IMG/VR virus record: IMGVR_UViG_3300022745_000124
Coordinates: 1 to 30,342 of that record
DNA length: 30,342 nt
Origin: a virus
Direction: 5' to 3' (one strand)
Position numbers and translations under genes: made by a program. Under the pieces are notes generated by a model. That model saw only the letters and a list, made by a program, of their open reading frames with translations. It searched no databases and was not told where the DNA came from. This document shows positions 1-8,401 of this stretch, piece by piece. How positions within the stretch are numbered: position 1 is the stretch's first letter; each line of letters starts with the position of its first letter.

Positions 1-128
1 GTTTGACAGGCTGCAGCCCGATCAAGCATGGAGTCAAAGGCGAAGGCGACACCAGCAAGAGCTGCTCGAAAACCAAGCAACTTTATTTGGATGAGACCTT
101 CAATAATTTATTCCGGACAGCAGTGGGG
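1..128. other. Unassigned left-edge DNA joined to the broken J gene
   Basis: This stretch does not continue the tail-tip coding sequence in any frame that I can recognise. On the plus strand, frame 2 stays open from base 2 to a TGA at 92-94 (30 codons, rich in Arg and Gln). About 20 bases later the sequence reads TTCCGGACA, after which J-like coding sequence resumes on the minus strand. An open frame ending shortly before the junction would fit the 3' end of an inserted mobile element's gene, but I cannot identify the family. The exact junction is uncertain (about 100-130). Confidence 0.35.
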
Positions 129-1266
129 GCGCATCCTGAGTGACCGTGATTGCTCCACCAGACCAATAAGCCATGCCCCTGAAAATCGAGGCCATGTCCT
201 GCACCACCTTGTAGGCCTGCTCGCGGCTTTGCAGATACAGATTGCAGGTAAATCGCGGCTCATAGCCACCCAGTCCATTGGGCACGAGTTCGTCACAGTA
301 ACGCGCCACCCGGTACAGCGCCCACTTATCCACCTGCGACTCGGGAATGAAACTGCCCAGACCGTAGCGGGTATTGGTCACCAGGTCATAAAAGCACCAG
401 GCAGGGTTGTCTGTCCACGCCACCTTGAAGGTGCCGTCCCAGATGCCGCTGTACGACCGGGTCTCGGGAGAGTAATTCGAGGGGATGCGAACGCGCAGGA
501 GCTTGAGGTCATAGCTGCGCCTTGGAATCGAGGTGAACTGAGAGGCATCTACCCGCAAGGCCATCAATGCGCTGTTGGGGTAACGCAGCTTGCTTTCGAT
601 TACCTCGGTATACGAGTCCAGAAATGTTTTGTTTTGCAGGCTGGTCTGCGTCGAGTCGGCCGTGATGCGGCGCAGGCGCACATCCCAAGGACCAGCGCCA
701 ATGAGCGGGACGTAGTAGCTGCGCTGGTACCGCGAAGTGGTTTTGCCAGAGACCGTGTCGGAGACCACCTGCACATACCCGGCTCCCCGCGCCTGCACGT
801 CGATCGCGTAGCTGACCGAAGTGCCGTTCAGGTCACCGTTGGTGGTGTCTTGAAGCGTGAGCGTCGGTATGCTGACCTTGATGCGCACGGCATCCACGTC
901 AGGGTCAGTGATGGAGCGCACCACCGGCTGATTGGCCTTGCACTCCACCCCAACAGCCACTTCGTTTTCCACAGCGGAGAAGCCGGGGATGTAGCTTTGT
1001 TGCTGGGTGCCAGGGCGGGTTTCGAGCGTGACCCCTGTGAAGTTGTAGCTGCCGTCCGGATTCTGGATCGGGGTGTCGTCTAGGTAGACGGATTGCAGGT
1101 CAGCGGCCAACCCCTCGATTTCGCCCTCGCAGACGAGGTCAACCACGCGTGCATAGGCTTTAGAGCGCAGGCTGTCGGGCGCTTCCTGAGCCACGCGAGC
1201 GCTGCCGCCACCACCTTTGCCACCGCCACCGGCGCCAATGATCAGAGAAGTGCTCTGGGTGCTCAT
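100..1266 (-). CDS. Phage tail tip/host specificity protein J, C-terminally truncated
   Basis: This is the N-terminal third of a lambda gpJ-type central tail-tip protein, which forms the distal tail hub and carries the receptor-binding C-terminus. The 388 residues start with a Gly-rich stretch (GAGGGGKGGGG, residues 11-21) followed by the typical gpJ hub domain with its LVCEGEIEGL motif. The frame stops at TGA (100-102) just after TQDAPP, where family members (usually above 1000 aa) continue through fibronectin-like and receptor-binding domains. Its start overlaps the stop of gene I by ATGA (1263-1266), as expected for the lambda order K-I-J. Without the C-terminus it should not give functional adsorption. 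Family assignment is confident. The cause of truncation (insertion, deletion or recombination) is inferred. Confidence 0.85.
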   Translation of the reverse strand: MSTQSTSLIIGAGGGGKGGGGSARVAQEAPDSLRSKAYARVVDLVCEGEIEGLAADLQSVYLDDTPIQNPDGSYNFTGVTLETRPGTQQQSYIPGFSAVENEVAVGVECKANQPVVRSITDPDVDAVRIKVSIPTLTLQDTTNGDLNGTSVSYAIDVQARGAGYVQVVSDTVSGKTTSRYQRSYYVPLIGAGPWDVRLRRITADSTQTSLQNKTFLDSYTEVIESKLRYPNSALMALRVDASQFTSIPRRSYDLKLLRVRIPSNYSPETRSYSGIWDGTFKVAWTDNPAWCFYDLVTNTRYGLGSFIPESQVDKWALYRVARYCDELVPNGLGGYEPRFTCNLYLQSREQAYKVVQDMASIFRGMAYWSGGAITVTQDAPPLLSGINY

Positions 1267-1868
1267 GCTGCGATTTCATCCACATCAATGCCCGCGCTGA
1301 TCACGGCCGAACCGACAATGAGTCGGCCGTAACCCACAGGTACGGGATGGCCCTGCGCCGTGGTGTTGACGGCCCCGTTGAACACATAACTGGGCTGATT
1401 GCCTGGCCGCTCAGAGGGATCCTGCGCTTTGGCGGTGGGGGCAATCATCTGTGCCACACCGCCCAGGATCATGGATGTGCCCACCGAATACAGAGTGACC
1501 TGCGACAGGAAAGAGCCTGCTGCGGCCCAGCCCATCGGGTTCCACCAGGACACGGCGATCAGGGCAGCGCCCAGCAGGATCTGACCCAACCCGTTGCCAC
1601 CGGCCCCGGACACGACCGGCGCGATGGTGATGCGCTGTCGGCCACTGGGCTCGTGTAGGCGATCAAGGCTCAGGGCTTCCCTTCCAGCCAGCACCCGGTA
1701 GCCCACTCCTCGCTCACCCGAAGCGACCAGCTCCCGTTCGAAACCGGGGAAGTTGGCACAAAGGGCGCGCACGGTCTCAGCCGCCGAGGTCACCGCCATC
1801 CTGTGCCGACGCCCGAAGCGCTTGCCCAGTTCACCGAGAAGAAGGATCGTGACCATGCTGGTGTTCAT
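1263..1868 (-). CDS. Phage tail assembly protein I
   Basis: A lambda gpI-like protein of 201 aa. It acts in tail-tip assembly together with K and J and is generally absent from the finished virion. The N-terminal 75 residues form a ubiquitin-like/ThiS-type fold region (VTILLLGELGKRFG, then an acidic and aromatic segment). A hydrophobic Gly/Ala-rich central segment lies around 95-140 (ILLGAALIAVSWW), and the C-terminus ends in PVPVGYGRLIVGSAVISAGI, a signature of the family. It overlaps the end of K by 38 bases and the start of J by 4. The ATG at 1868 has an AGGA about 10 bases upstream; an internal ATG at 1856 is an alternative start. Confidence 0.85.
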   Translation of the reverse strand: MNTSMVTILLLGELGKRFGRRHRMAVTSAAETVRALCANFPGFERELVASGERGVGYRVLAGREALSLDRLHEPSGRQRITIAPVVSGAGGNGLGQILLGAALIAVSWWNPMGWAAAGSFLSQVTLYSVGTSMILGGVAQMIAPTAKAQDPSERPGNQPSYVFNGAVNTTAQGHPVPVGYGRLIVGSAVISAGIDVDEIAA

Positions 1869-2583
1869 GCAGAAGTTCCTGCAAGAGTTGATGTCTCAGG
1901 GTGTGGGTGGTGATCTTTTGCCAATAGCCGCCATAGACATCGCGGCTGGAGAGCCTGCCCTGCAGGTGGTGCAGGATGAGCCCATCGCCCAGGTAAATGG
2001 CGGCGTGGTTGGGCACGGACGATGCGACCTGCATCAGCAGGACATCACCCAAATTCATTTCAGCTGGCTCCACCACATGAAAGCCTGCGCCAGCGAAGTT
2101 GTCCAGGTACAGGTTTTCACCGCGCTTCCACCACTCATCAAAGCGGGTGAAATCCGGCAGATCAATGCCGCGCTCCTGGTCGTACCAATCTCGAATCAAG
2201 GAGTAGCAGTCGAGCACACCGTGCGACCACTCGCGCCCGACCAGCGGAGCGGCATAGCCTTGCGGGAGCAACTCGGTCCACTGCACGGAGGGAAAACTCG
2301 CGATGAACCAGGGCAGCGCCGTGGCTTCGCATGCCACTCGGTCCGCCTGGCTGGGCTCAGGACTCAAATTGGGGTGTGAGTGAAACACCCCCACGATCTC
2401 GCCAAGCTGGTCGGCGCGCACATAGTCTTCGGGGTGGATCACGAACTGGTCGGTTCCCACGCCAATGTTGCGGCAAGGGGCATAGGTCTCCCTGCCCTTG
2501 TGAATGACGAGCAGGCCACAGGCTTCCCGGGGAAACTCCCGAGCAGCATGGGCCAGCGCCAGCGTCTGGTTGGCCTCGAGCAT
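1831..2583 (-). CDS. Tail assembly protein K: JAMM (Mov34) metallopeptidase plus NlpC/P60 hydrolase
   Basis: A 250-aa two-domain tail-tip protein of the lambda gpK type. The N-terminal JAMM domain shows the metal site: Glu20 in REACG and HSHPNLSPEPSQAD, giving His68, His70, Ser78 and Asp81. The C-terminal NlpC/P60 domain has its catalytic Cys at about 126 (HGVLDCYSL) and His at about 193 (VPNHAAIYLG), so it should cleave peptidoglycan peptides during tail-tip maturation or DNA entry. The ATG at 2583 overlaps the L stop as TGATG; a GTG one codon earlier is also possible. All catalytic residues that I can check are present. Confidence 0.9.
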   Translation of the reverse strand: MLEANQTLALAHAAREFPREACGLLVIHKGRETYAPCRNIGVGTDQFVIHPEDYVRADQLGEIVGVFHSHPNLSPEPSQADRVACEATALPWFIASFPSVQWTELLPQGYAAPLVGREWSHGVLDCYSLIRDWYDQERGIDLPDFTRFDEWWKRGENLYLDNFAGAGFHVVEPAEMNLGDVLLMQVASSVPNHAAIYLGDGLILHHLQGRLSSRDVYGGYWQKITTHTLRHQLLQELLHEHQHGHDPSSR

Positions 2584-3287
2584 CACCGGATCAACCCCGC
2601 TGCAGGAAACCCGCCAAAGGGCAACTCAGCATTCACGCCAAAGCGTTTCTGACAGGACGCCAGGCGTTTGCCACAGGCATCCTGCGCGCGGGAGCTGACG
2701 GTTTCATCGTTAGTGTTGAAGTACACGGTACCGGTGTAGCCGCATTCGGCACCTTGGTACTGCCAGGGACAGACGTTTTGCACGATCTGGCGCCGGGGCA
2801 ATGACACCCCTTCCAGATCAAAGGCGGCGGCCAACTCGAACTCGACCACATCCCGGGTTTCCCGGGACTTGCGGTCAATGAAATACACGTCGTCAGCGAA
2901 TTCAGCGGTAGCGTCCGCTGTCGGGTTAGACCCAGAGGAAAAGTTCACCGCATCCAGGTATTTCAGGAGCGTGCGCTTTCTGGTGACTTTGGCCCCCACC
3001 AGGTCCTGGTAGGACAGGATGAGTGCGGTGATGCTGCCTGTGACATTGGCCACCTTGAGTTTGGGACGCGGCACCTGGCCGTTGCCGTTGAACTCGAACC
3101 CTTCGGCTTGAATCGGAAACGGCTCGTAGGTGTTGCCCTGCCAGACCACTTGCTGACGCAGCTCATTGGTACCGGCATGAAACCTCACCACCCCCTCGTT
3201 GAACAGCGACAGGTCGAGCACGAAGAGCTCGATGACTGCGCTCGGGGCCAGTTTCTGAATTTCTGAAGTGATCGCTTGGCTGGTCAT
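2583..3287 (-). CDS. Minor tail protein L, probable iron-sulfur tail-tip protein
   Basis: A 234-aa lambda gpL-family tail-tip protein. The N-terminal part (LFVLDLSLFNEGVVRFHAGTN...) is typical of the family. The C-terminal domain has four cysteines at about 173, 182, 205 and 212 (NVCPW, ECGY, DACGK, SCQKRFG). In lambda gpL four such cysteines bind a [4Fe-4S] cluster, and the pattern here implies the same. It overlaps M by ATGA and K by TGATG, so translation is coupled within the M-L-K-I-J run. Confidence 0.9.
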   Translation of the reverse strand: MTSQAITSEIQKLAPSAVIELFVLDLSLFNEGVVRFHAGTNELRQQVVWQGNTYEPFPIQAEGFEFNGNGQVPRPKLKVANVTGSITALILSYQDLVGAKVTRKRTLLKYLDAVNFSSGSNPTADATAEFADDVYFIDRKSRETRDVVEFELAAAFDLEGVSLPRRQIVQNVCPWQYQGAECGYTGTVYFNTNDETVSSRAQDACGKRLASCQKRFGVNAELPFGGFPAAGLIR

Positions 3288-3622
3288 GACATATCAAACA
3301 CCTGCCTGAACGTGGCACGGATGTTTTCCAGATTGGGTTCTTCGATGCTGCGGCTCCACTCCTCACAGAGGAACTTTCCAGCAATGCCGCTCGGAGTGGT
3401 CCAGTCAAAGGACTGGACTGCCCCTCTGGCACGCAGAAAGTTGTCGATCGCAGCGGCATCAGCCGTGGACTTGCCCCGAAATTCGAGCGACCAGATCTCA
3501 GGCTGGGTGTTGATGCCATAGGCCAGACGCTGCTCGTACCCGTCCCCAAAGGAGACCTTACGGACATTGGGTTTGAGGGTGAGGGACGCCCCAATCGAGG
3601 CGATCCATATGAATGTCGCCAT
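3284..3622 (-). CDS. Minor tail protein M
   Basis: A 112-aa lambda gpM-family protein that joins the tape measure to the tail tip. Diagnostic segments are KVSFGDGYEQRLAYGIN near residues 22-38 and the C-terminal IRATFRQVFDMS. Length and position between tape measure and L match the family. The ATG at 3622 follows GAAGGA in the upstream gap. The reading frame is intact with nothing unusual. Confidence 0.85.
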   Translation of the reverse strand: MATFIWIASIGASLTLKPNVRKVSFGDGYEQRLAYGINTQPEIWSLEFRGKSTADAAAIDNFLRARGAVQSFDWTTPSGIAGKFLCEEWSRSIEEPNLENIRATFRQVFDMS

Positions 3623-3639
3623 AAAAATCCTTCAATGCA

Positions 3640-6084
3640 TCACTGCCGACGCGGGTCCAGCAGACCACCGGCCCGCTTTTGGTTGAGCAGCTCCTGCCGC
3701 ACCGCGCTGGAAATCGCCCGCCCCAGGTCTTTGCCCTGCCCTGCGCTGCTGGTCACCCCACCCTCGGCCACATTCACCGAGATGTTGAACACATCGCCGC
3801 CCCCAGATGAGGACTGGTTCATGGTGACGGGGATCGAGCGGCCATCGGGCAGCGGTACATAGGCCTCTGCCATGGAACCCTCGCCAAAGACCGCCAGCTG
3901 AGGCGTGGTGGCCACCCCGCCACTGGCATAGGCACGCAGCGGCAGGGGGCCCGATGAGGTCATCACACCGCCATCAGCAAAGCCAAACAGACTGCCCAGC
4001 GCCTTGGCCATGGGCAGCGTGATGGCACGCTGGATCTGGATGCGGATCAGGTCCGAGATGATGGAGGTGGCCAGCGACTTGAAGTCCAACTTGCCGGTCA
4101 TCACGAAGTTGGTGAGCGCATCGGTCATCCCATTGAAGGCCTTGGTGGTCACCGCCTCCATCTGCTTGCCCACCTGCTCGGTTTCTTCACCCAGGGTGCG
4201 AAGCGCCTTGGAGAACCCAGCACCGGGATCTGACAACTCAAGGGCCCGCTGCCCCAGTAAGGCCGCTCCATCAGCCGCCTGACGGGCCGCCTCCTCGATG
4301 CGCCGAAACGATTCGGCCAACTTGTCATTGCCCGGGGTGGCTTCCACCATTTCCCGGGCCTTGGCTGCGAAATCCGCCAGCTCATCGGCGCTGGAGCGCC
4401 TGGCAGCGGACAGACGTTTCAGCGCATCAATCTCGCTGATCGATCCAGTCTCCCGAAGGACCTTGATCTGCTCTTCACTCGATCGCAGCTGACCCTGGCT
4501 CCTGGCCACCTGCTCCTGCAGGTCTTTGAGTGTTTCACCCGGCAGCTTGATTTCACGCTCGAGGTTGGACTGCTGTGCTTCACGCTCGAGCTTTTCTCGG
4601 CGCAGGGTGATTTCCGAGAGCTTGTCCTGGAGCTTCAATTTGTCCTGGGCTGTCTTGGCCACGGTGGCCAGTCCACGCTTCAAGATAGACTCTTCCTGCG
4701 CATACAACTCGCCCAGGCGATCTGTGAATTCCTGCTGGGCGTTCAGCCGGGCCTCACTGGCCTCCTTGTAGCTGATGTAACCCTGCCCCTCGTAGAGGTC
4801 GATGATCTTTTGCCGGTCCTTGAGAAGGCCCGTTTCTAGATCGGTCAACCCCTGCAGCTGCTTGATGTCGCTTTCGATTTTGGCCATGGCCGCTGCGGTG
4901 AGCGCGCCAGTGGCCGAGTTGTAGTTCAGCTTGGGCTTGGCGGCTTCACCGGCCGCTTCGGTCTCGCCCCGGTTGATAGCATCAAAGCGCTCCTTGACCG
5001 TATCGGCCAGGAGGGGCATCTTCCAGAGGTCAACGTAGGTCTGATTGGCCTTTTCGACAATCGCATTGCGTTTCTCTAGTGCGGTCTTGAGGGTGGCCTG
5101 GTTCTCCTCGGAAAACGGGTTCAGTCCCTTGCCACCAGCGAGGAAAGTGCCGAGCAATTCGATGTCTGCCCAGACTGCCTCGAAGCTGCCCATGACCGCC
5201 TTGGCCATCTGGATCACACCACGCAGCGCATCGATCACGGTGGCAATGCCATACGCTGTGTCCTGAGCCCAGGTCTTGAGCGTGCCATCGTCTCGCAGCT
5301 TGACCATAGCCTCAGCCGTGTTGTGCGTGCCCAGCATCACCGCCTTGAGCTCACCCACCAACTCTTCAAGAGCAGGAAGCGCGGCAGTGACGATGGTCTG
5401 AGCGACAAAGTTGTGCTCGGCCCGCATGCGGCCCAGCGCCTTCGATGCCTTCTCGGCAGATTCGATCTCAGCCTCAGTAAGCCGGATGTTCAGGTCCTGG
5501 TTGGCGGCCAGGTCCTTGAGGAAGGGCAGCAGCCCCGCTCCAGACTTGCCAAACAGTTCAAGCGCAATGGCTGTCTTGCCTGCTCCGTCCTCGAAATTGG
5601 ACAGTTTCAAGGCAATGTCATTCATCACTTCGGCCGGATCGCGCAGGTTACCCCCTGCATCCTTGGCCTTGATGCCCAGAAACTGTAGGGCCTGGGAAGC
5701 ACCCTTGGTCTCATCGTCCACCCCGGCCAGCCCCTTGGAGAGCTTGGTCAGGCCTACGCCAATCTGCTCCATCGCCACGCCAGAAATGGTGGCCACCGGT
5801 GCAAAGCCGGACAGTGCCGTGGCACTTGCCCCGGTCTGCTCGGCCAGATCCTGAAGAGCGGCCACTGTTTCAAGCGTGTGGGCCACCAACTCCTTGAGCG
5901 CCCCCACCGACTCCACGCCGATGGCGATGGCAAAGGTGGTTTTAGCGACTTCGGCCACCTTCTCCAAGGAACCACGCATGGATTCGGCGTGGCGCTCCAA
6001 CAGCAGCGCACTCTTGCCCAGGTCTTCGCGGAACTCGGCCGTTTCCGCTGCGAGTTTGATCACCAGGGAGCCGATATCAGCCAT
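3640..6084 (-). CDS. Phage tail tape measure protein
   Basis: An 814-aa tape measure protein, which sets tail length and leaves through the tip at DNA ejection. The N-terminus (MADIGSLVIKLAAETAEFREDL) is the usual start of lambda-type tape measures. A long Glu/Lys/Gln-rich predicted coiled coil spans roughly 420-600. The C-terminus carries the lambda-type tape measure domain (AFNGMTDALTNFVMTGKLDF, then a GFADGGVM and YASGGV glycine-turn region). By the usual rule of about 0.15 nm per residue it would imply a tail of roughly 120 nm. Its start overlaps the stop of the T frame by 8 bases. Confidence 0.92.
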   Translation of the reverse strand: MADIGSLVIKLAAETAEFREDLGKSALLLERHAESMRGSLEKVAEVAKTTFAIAIGVESVGALKELVAHTLETVAALQDLAEQTGASATALSGFAPVATISGVAMEQIGVGLTKLSKGLAGVDDETKGASQALQFLGIKAKDAGGNLRDPAEVMNDIALKLSNFEDGAGKTAIALELFGKSGAGLLPFLKDLAANQDLNIRLTEAEIESAEKASKALGRMRAEHNFVAQTIVTAALPALEELVGELKAVMLGTHNTAEAMVKLRDDGTLKTWAQDTAYGIATVIDALRGVIQMAKAVMGSFEAVWADIELLGTFLAGGKGLNPFSEENQATLKTALEKRNAIVEKANQTYVDLWKMPLLADTVKERFDAINRGETEAAGEAAKPKLNYNSATGALTAAAMAKIESDIKQLQGLTDLETGLLKDRQKIIDLYEGQGYISYKEASEARLNAQQEFTDRLGELYAQEESILKRGLATVAKTAQDKLKLQDKLSEITLRREKLEREAQQSNLEREIKLPGETLKDLQEQVARSQGQLRSSEEQIKVLRETGSISEIDALKRLSAARRSSADELADFAAKAREMVEATPGNDKLAESFRRIEEAARQAADGAALLGQRALELSDPGAGFSKALRTLGEETEQVGKQMEAVTTKAFNGMTDALTNFVMTGKLDFKSLATSIISDLIRIQIQRAITLPMAKALGSLFGFADGGVMTSSGPLPLRAYASGGVATTPQLAVFGEGSMAEAYVPLPDGRSIPVTMNQSSSGGGDVFNISVNVAEGGVTSSAGQGKDLGRAISSAVRQELLNQKRAGGLLDPRRQ

Positions 6085-6424
6085 GTTGCTTGCCTACCTT
6101 GTGCGCGAACATGGCCTTGAACCGGGCCACATTGAGTTGTGTTTCGTCTTGAGGTTGGGTGGGTTGCGGTTTTTCGAGGAATGGCATGAAGTCCTCTGGC
6201 CGAAACGGCCCCGCATCCTTGGCCCGGTGGGCATTGGCAAAGGTGGAGGCCACCACACCGGACCTGTAATCGGCCCGGTAGTCCCCAAAGGGCTCGAGTT
6301 GGTAGTACGCCATCCACTCGGTCAACTCATCCGATCCCATCGATGCGAGCATCTCGCGCACCGGCAGGCCCAAAGCCAGCGCCAGCCGAAACACAAAGCG
6401 CCGCGAAGGATGGGCGATCAGGCG
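6077..6424 (-). CDS. Tail assembly protein T domain, made only as the GT frameshift product
   Basis: This is the T half (DUF4035/gpT-like) of the tail chaperone pair. The frame has no credible ATG at its start, only an isolated GTG at 6394. It stays open without a stop back to the slippery heptamer at 6424-6430 at the end of G. The first residues after the slip read KRLIAHPSRRFVFRLALALG, the expected beginning of the T domain. GT would be complement(join(6077..6424,6424..6756)), about 226 aa, with base 6424 read twice. In lambda the minor GT product recruits the tail tube protein to the tape measure. Conserved residues such as EWMAYYQLEPFG mark the family. Confidence 0.85.
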   Translation of the reverse strand, partial: RLIAHPSRRFVFRLALALGLPVREMLASMGSDELTEWMAYYQLEPFGDYRADYRSGVVASTFANAHRAKDAGPFRPEDFMPFLEKPQPTQPQDETQLNVARFKAMFAHKVGKQHG

Positions 6425-6756
6425 TTTTTTGCGGCGTCCACCTGATCAGCGCCAATGCCGTTCAGACGCTGGGACACGGCAAACACACGGTCCAGTGCCT
6501 TGGCGCTCTTGCCACCGAGCGCCGTGATGTCACCATCGCTGAAAAGACGGTTGCCCGTCTCATCGCACAAGGTGAGCGAGACCAGGCGGGCACGTACGTT
6601 CTCAAGGCGACCTTCCTTGCCAATCAAGCTGGCCTCAAAGGCATCACGGTCGGTACCGGTCATGGTGCGCACCTGCACCTCACCGCCCCACTCCGGGACT
6701 TGGACAGTTTCACGGGGCAGATCGTCGCTCTGCAGGATTTGTTCACGGGTCAACAT
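6418..6756 (-). CDS. Phage tail assembly chaperone G
   Basis: A 112-aa tail assembly chaperone of the gpG type. It coats the tape measure during tail building and is absent from the virion. The sequence is acidic, with the family-like WGGEVQVRTMTGTDRDAFE segment at about 23-41. It lies between the tail tube gene and the tape measure, where a chaperone is expected. Translation ends at TGA (6418-6420), six bases past the slippery heptamer. A purine-rich AGAGAGA precedes the ATG at 6756 and is a modest ribosome-binding site. Confidence 0.85.
   Translation of the reverse strand: MLTREQILQSDDLPRETVQVPEWGGEVQVRTMTGTDRDAFEASLIGKEGRLENVRARLVSLTLCDETGNRLFSDGDITALGGKSAKALDRVFAVSQRLNGIGADQVDAAKNA
6424..6430 (-). 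promoter_or_regulatory. Programmed -1 ribosomal frameshift site (A AAA AAC) for G/GT
   Basis: On the minus strand the zero frame of G ends GCC GCA AAA AAC GCC TGA, so the canonical X XXY YYZ heptamer A AAA AAC lies two codons before the stop. A -1 slip joins G to the downstream T frame with no intervening stop. This is the arrangement of lambda G/GT and of most siphophage tail chaperones. Confidence 0.85.
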
Positions 6757-6770
6757 GGATGTGTCTCTCT

Positions 6771-7181
6771 TTAAGCTTCGGTGATGTCGCCATCGATCTC
6801 GATGGTCACGGAGGCCTGCACGACCGCATCCACACCGCCTTGCACACTAAAGTGCGTGACATAGCCGTAGAAGGTCCAGGTGACAGGGTTGGTGTCGGTA
6901 AAAGTGATCTTGAACTGGCGGCGCACCCGGTTGGCACGGTCGGTTCTCAGGCCCTGATGCACCAGATCGTCGGGGTTGTAGTGCAGGGTCAGGGACAACT
7001 GCCCCTCGTCGCGCAGACCCACGCGCTTTTCCTTGGCGGTGGACGCCAGATTAGTGACGTCGATCACGGCGGCCTGCCCGCCAGGCCCCTGAAACGAGAC
7101 CACGTTGGGGATGGTTTCAAAGGCAGTGGTCCCAAACCGTGCAATGGCAATGCCCTGCGCGGTGATTGCGGTGCTGCTCAT
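6771..7181 (-). CDS. Phage tail tube (major tail) protein
   Basis: A 136-aa lambda-type tail tube protein that stacks as hexamers around the tape measure. The motifs ITFTDTNPVTWTFYGYVTHFS (about 92-112) and VQASVTIEIDGDI at the C-terminus are typical. The ATG at 7181 follows AAGGAG at 7 bases, one of the best ribosome-binding sites in the block, in keeping with high expression. It lacks the extra Ig-like C-terminal domain seen in lambda gpV. Confidence 0.85.
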   Translation of the reverse strand: MSSTAITAQGIAIARFGTTAFETIPNVVSFQGPGGQAAVIDVTNLASTAKEKRVGLRDEGQLSLTLHYNPDDLVHQGLRTDRANRVRRQFKITFTDTNPVTWTFYGYVTHFSVQGGVDAVVQASVTIEIDGDITEA

Positions 7182-7197
7182 GCAGATGCTCCTTGTT

Positions 7198-7548
7198 TCA
7201 CGGTGAACCCACCGGCCGGTGGTAGGTGTAGTCCACGCTCACCCGGTACAGCCGGGCCTGATCTTCAAATTCACTGAGCCCCATGCGCACATCGGCGACG
7301 GTGCTCTTGTCCGCCAGCAGCGCAGTCAGGACCTGGTCTTGCAGGTGCAAGGCCTCCTGGTACGTTCTGGCGTAGGTGTCGACCTGCACGCGCACGCGCT
7401 GCAGGCCGTGCGGTCCATCGATGCCAAAGATGTGCTCCTGCACGATGGGCGTGTAGACGATGGTCGGGTACTGGGTGTTTTCTGCAGCGACAAGCGCGTA
7501 GACCTCACCCCCAGCCAGATCCTTGATGGCGTCAAAGAAATCCTGCAC
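7198..7548 (-). CDS. Tail terminator / tail completion protein (DUF3168-like)
   Basis: A 116-aa protein in the position of the tail terminator, which caps the tail tube and joins it to the head. The sequence (IVYTPIVQEHIFGIDGP..., VQVDTYARTYQEALHLQDQV) fits the DUF3168/gp17-like family. It starts at GTG (7546-7548), preceded by AGAGGAA at normal spacing, and follows the gp10-like gene by only two bases. The assignment rests on family resemblance and gene order. Confidence 0.8.
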   Translation of the reverse strand: MQDFFDAIKDLAGGEVYALVAAENTQYPTIVYTPIVQEHIFGIDGPHGLQRVRVQVDTYARTYQEALHLQDQVLTALLADKSTVADVRMGLSEFEDQARLYRVSVDYTYHRPVGSP

Positions 7549-7550
7549 GG

Positions 7551-8051
7551 CTACTTCCTCTGCTGACCTCTGTATAGGTTCTTGGCTTCCAGCTCGATGC
7601 GCTCACTCAATTTGTCCTTCATGGCCTGCACCGCTTCGCGCCGCTTGGCTTCCAGGGCAGGCCTCAGGAATGGGCGTGCGCGCATTTTTCGGGTGCCAAA
7701 CTCCACGAAACGCCAGTACCAGGCATCTTGCGAGAGGTTGCCCTTCTTGCCTTGCTTGCGGTACTTCTTGCCATGTCGCACCGTCACAAAGAAGGTCTGA
7801 CGCGTGAGGCTGGAGAGCTCGGGGATCTGTTTCATGATCACCGAGCGCTTGAGCGTGCCCGGTGGCGGCTGATTCGGCCCCAGGACCTCGGCCGCTTTGG
7901 GCGCACGCATGCGGGCTTCATCGCGGATGACCTTGGCTCCGGCATAAACAGAGACGCGCAGGCCGTTTTTGGCTACCCGGTCAGGCAATTCGCGCAGGGC
8001 TTTGGCCAATTCAGCCAAGCCCTCGACCTTGAAGCGTTCATGCTTAGCCAT
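7551..8051 (-). CDS. HK97 gp10-like neck/tail completion protein
   Basis: A 166-aa basic protein of the HK97 gp10 family, which acts at the head-tail junction. Markers are the N-terminal VEGLAELAKALRELPDRVAK helix, the central WYWRFVEFGTRKMRARPFLR segment at about 114-133 (the family signature), and a long C-terminal helix. Its start overlaps the end of the head closure gene by 8 bases. Confidence 0.87.
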   Translation of the reverse strand: MAKHERFKVEGLAELAKALRELPDRVAKNGLRVSVYAGAKVIRDEARMRAPKAAEVLGPNQPPPGTLKRSVIMKQIPELSSLTRQTFFVTVRHGKKYRKQGKKGNLSQDAWYWRFVEFGTRKMRARPFLRPALEAKRREAVQAMKDKLSERIELEAKNLYRGQQRK

Positions 8052-8394
8052 CGTCCAGACCTTCGCTGGCCAGCAGGATGACCAGGACGCGCTTTTCGTC
8101 CTCGTTCAGGGCCGAGTGGATGTTGAAGATCCGCGACCTGTAGAGCACCCTATACTGGGCCACAAGCTGAGGGTTGTCAAAAATGCTCTGGTAGCGCACC
8201 GTGATCTGGTGCGTGAGTTCGGCCGAGATGCGGCTGGCGATCACGGCCTCCCGTCCGGACAAAGGCTGGATGTCTGCCCACACGGTAGCCACATCGATCC
8301 ATGTCCGGCTGGGCGCACCCAGGCTGTCTTTAATGGTGCTGGGGCGCTGAATTTTGATGCGGCGGCCCAGCGTTCCGGCTCCAATCGGGTTCAT
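8044..8394 (-). CDS. Phage head closure (head-tail adaptor) protein
   Basis: A 116-aa head-tail adaptor of the SPP1 gp16/HK97 gp7-like family, which closes the portal after packaging. The N-terminus IGAGTLGRRIKIQRPS and the TWIDVATVWADIQPLSGRE segment (about 31-49) are characteristic. It lies 7 bases after the gp6-like connector gene and overlaps the gp10-like gene by 8. Confidence 0.87.
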   Translation of the reverse strand: MNPIGAGTLGRRIKIQRPSTIKDSLGAPSRTWIDVATVWADIQPLSGREAVIASRISAELTHQITVRYQSIFDNPQLVAQYRVLYRSRIFNIHSALNEDEKRVLVILLASEGLDDG

Positions 8395-8401
8395 AGAGGC
8401 C

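Noticed and set aside
28-1083. Long plus-strand frame opposite J
   Set aside because: It is antisense to the tail-tip gene, has no ribosome-binding site or recognisable motif, and J has clear family features.
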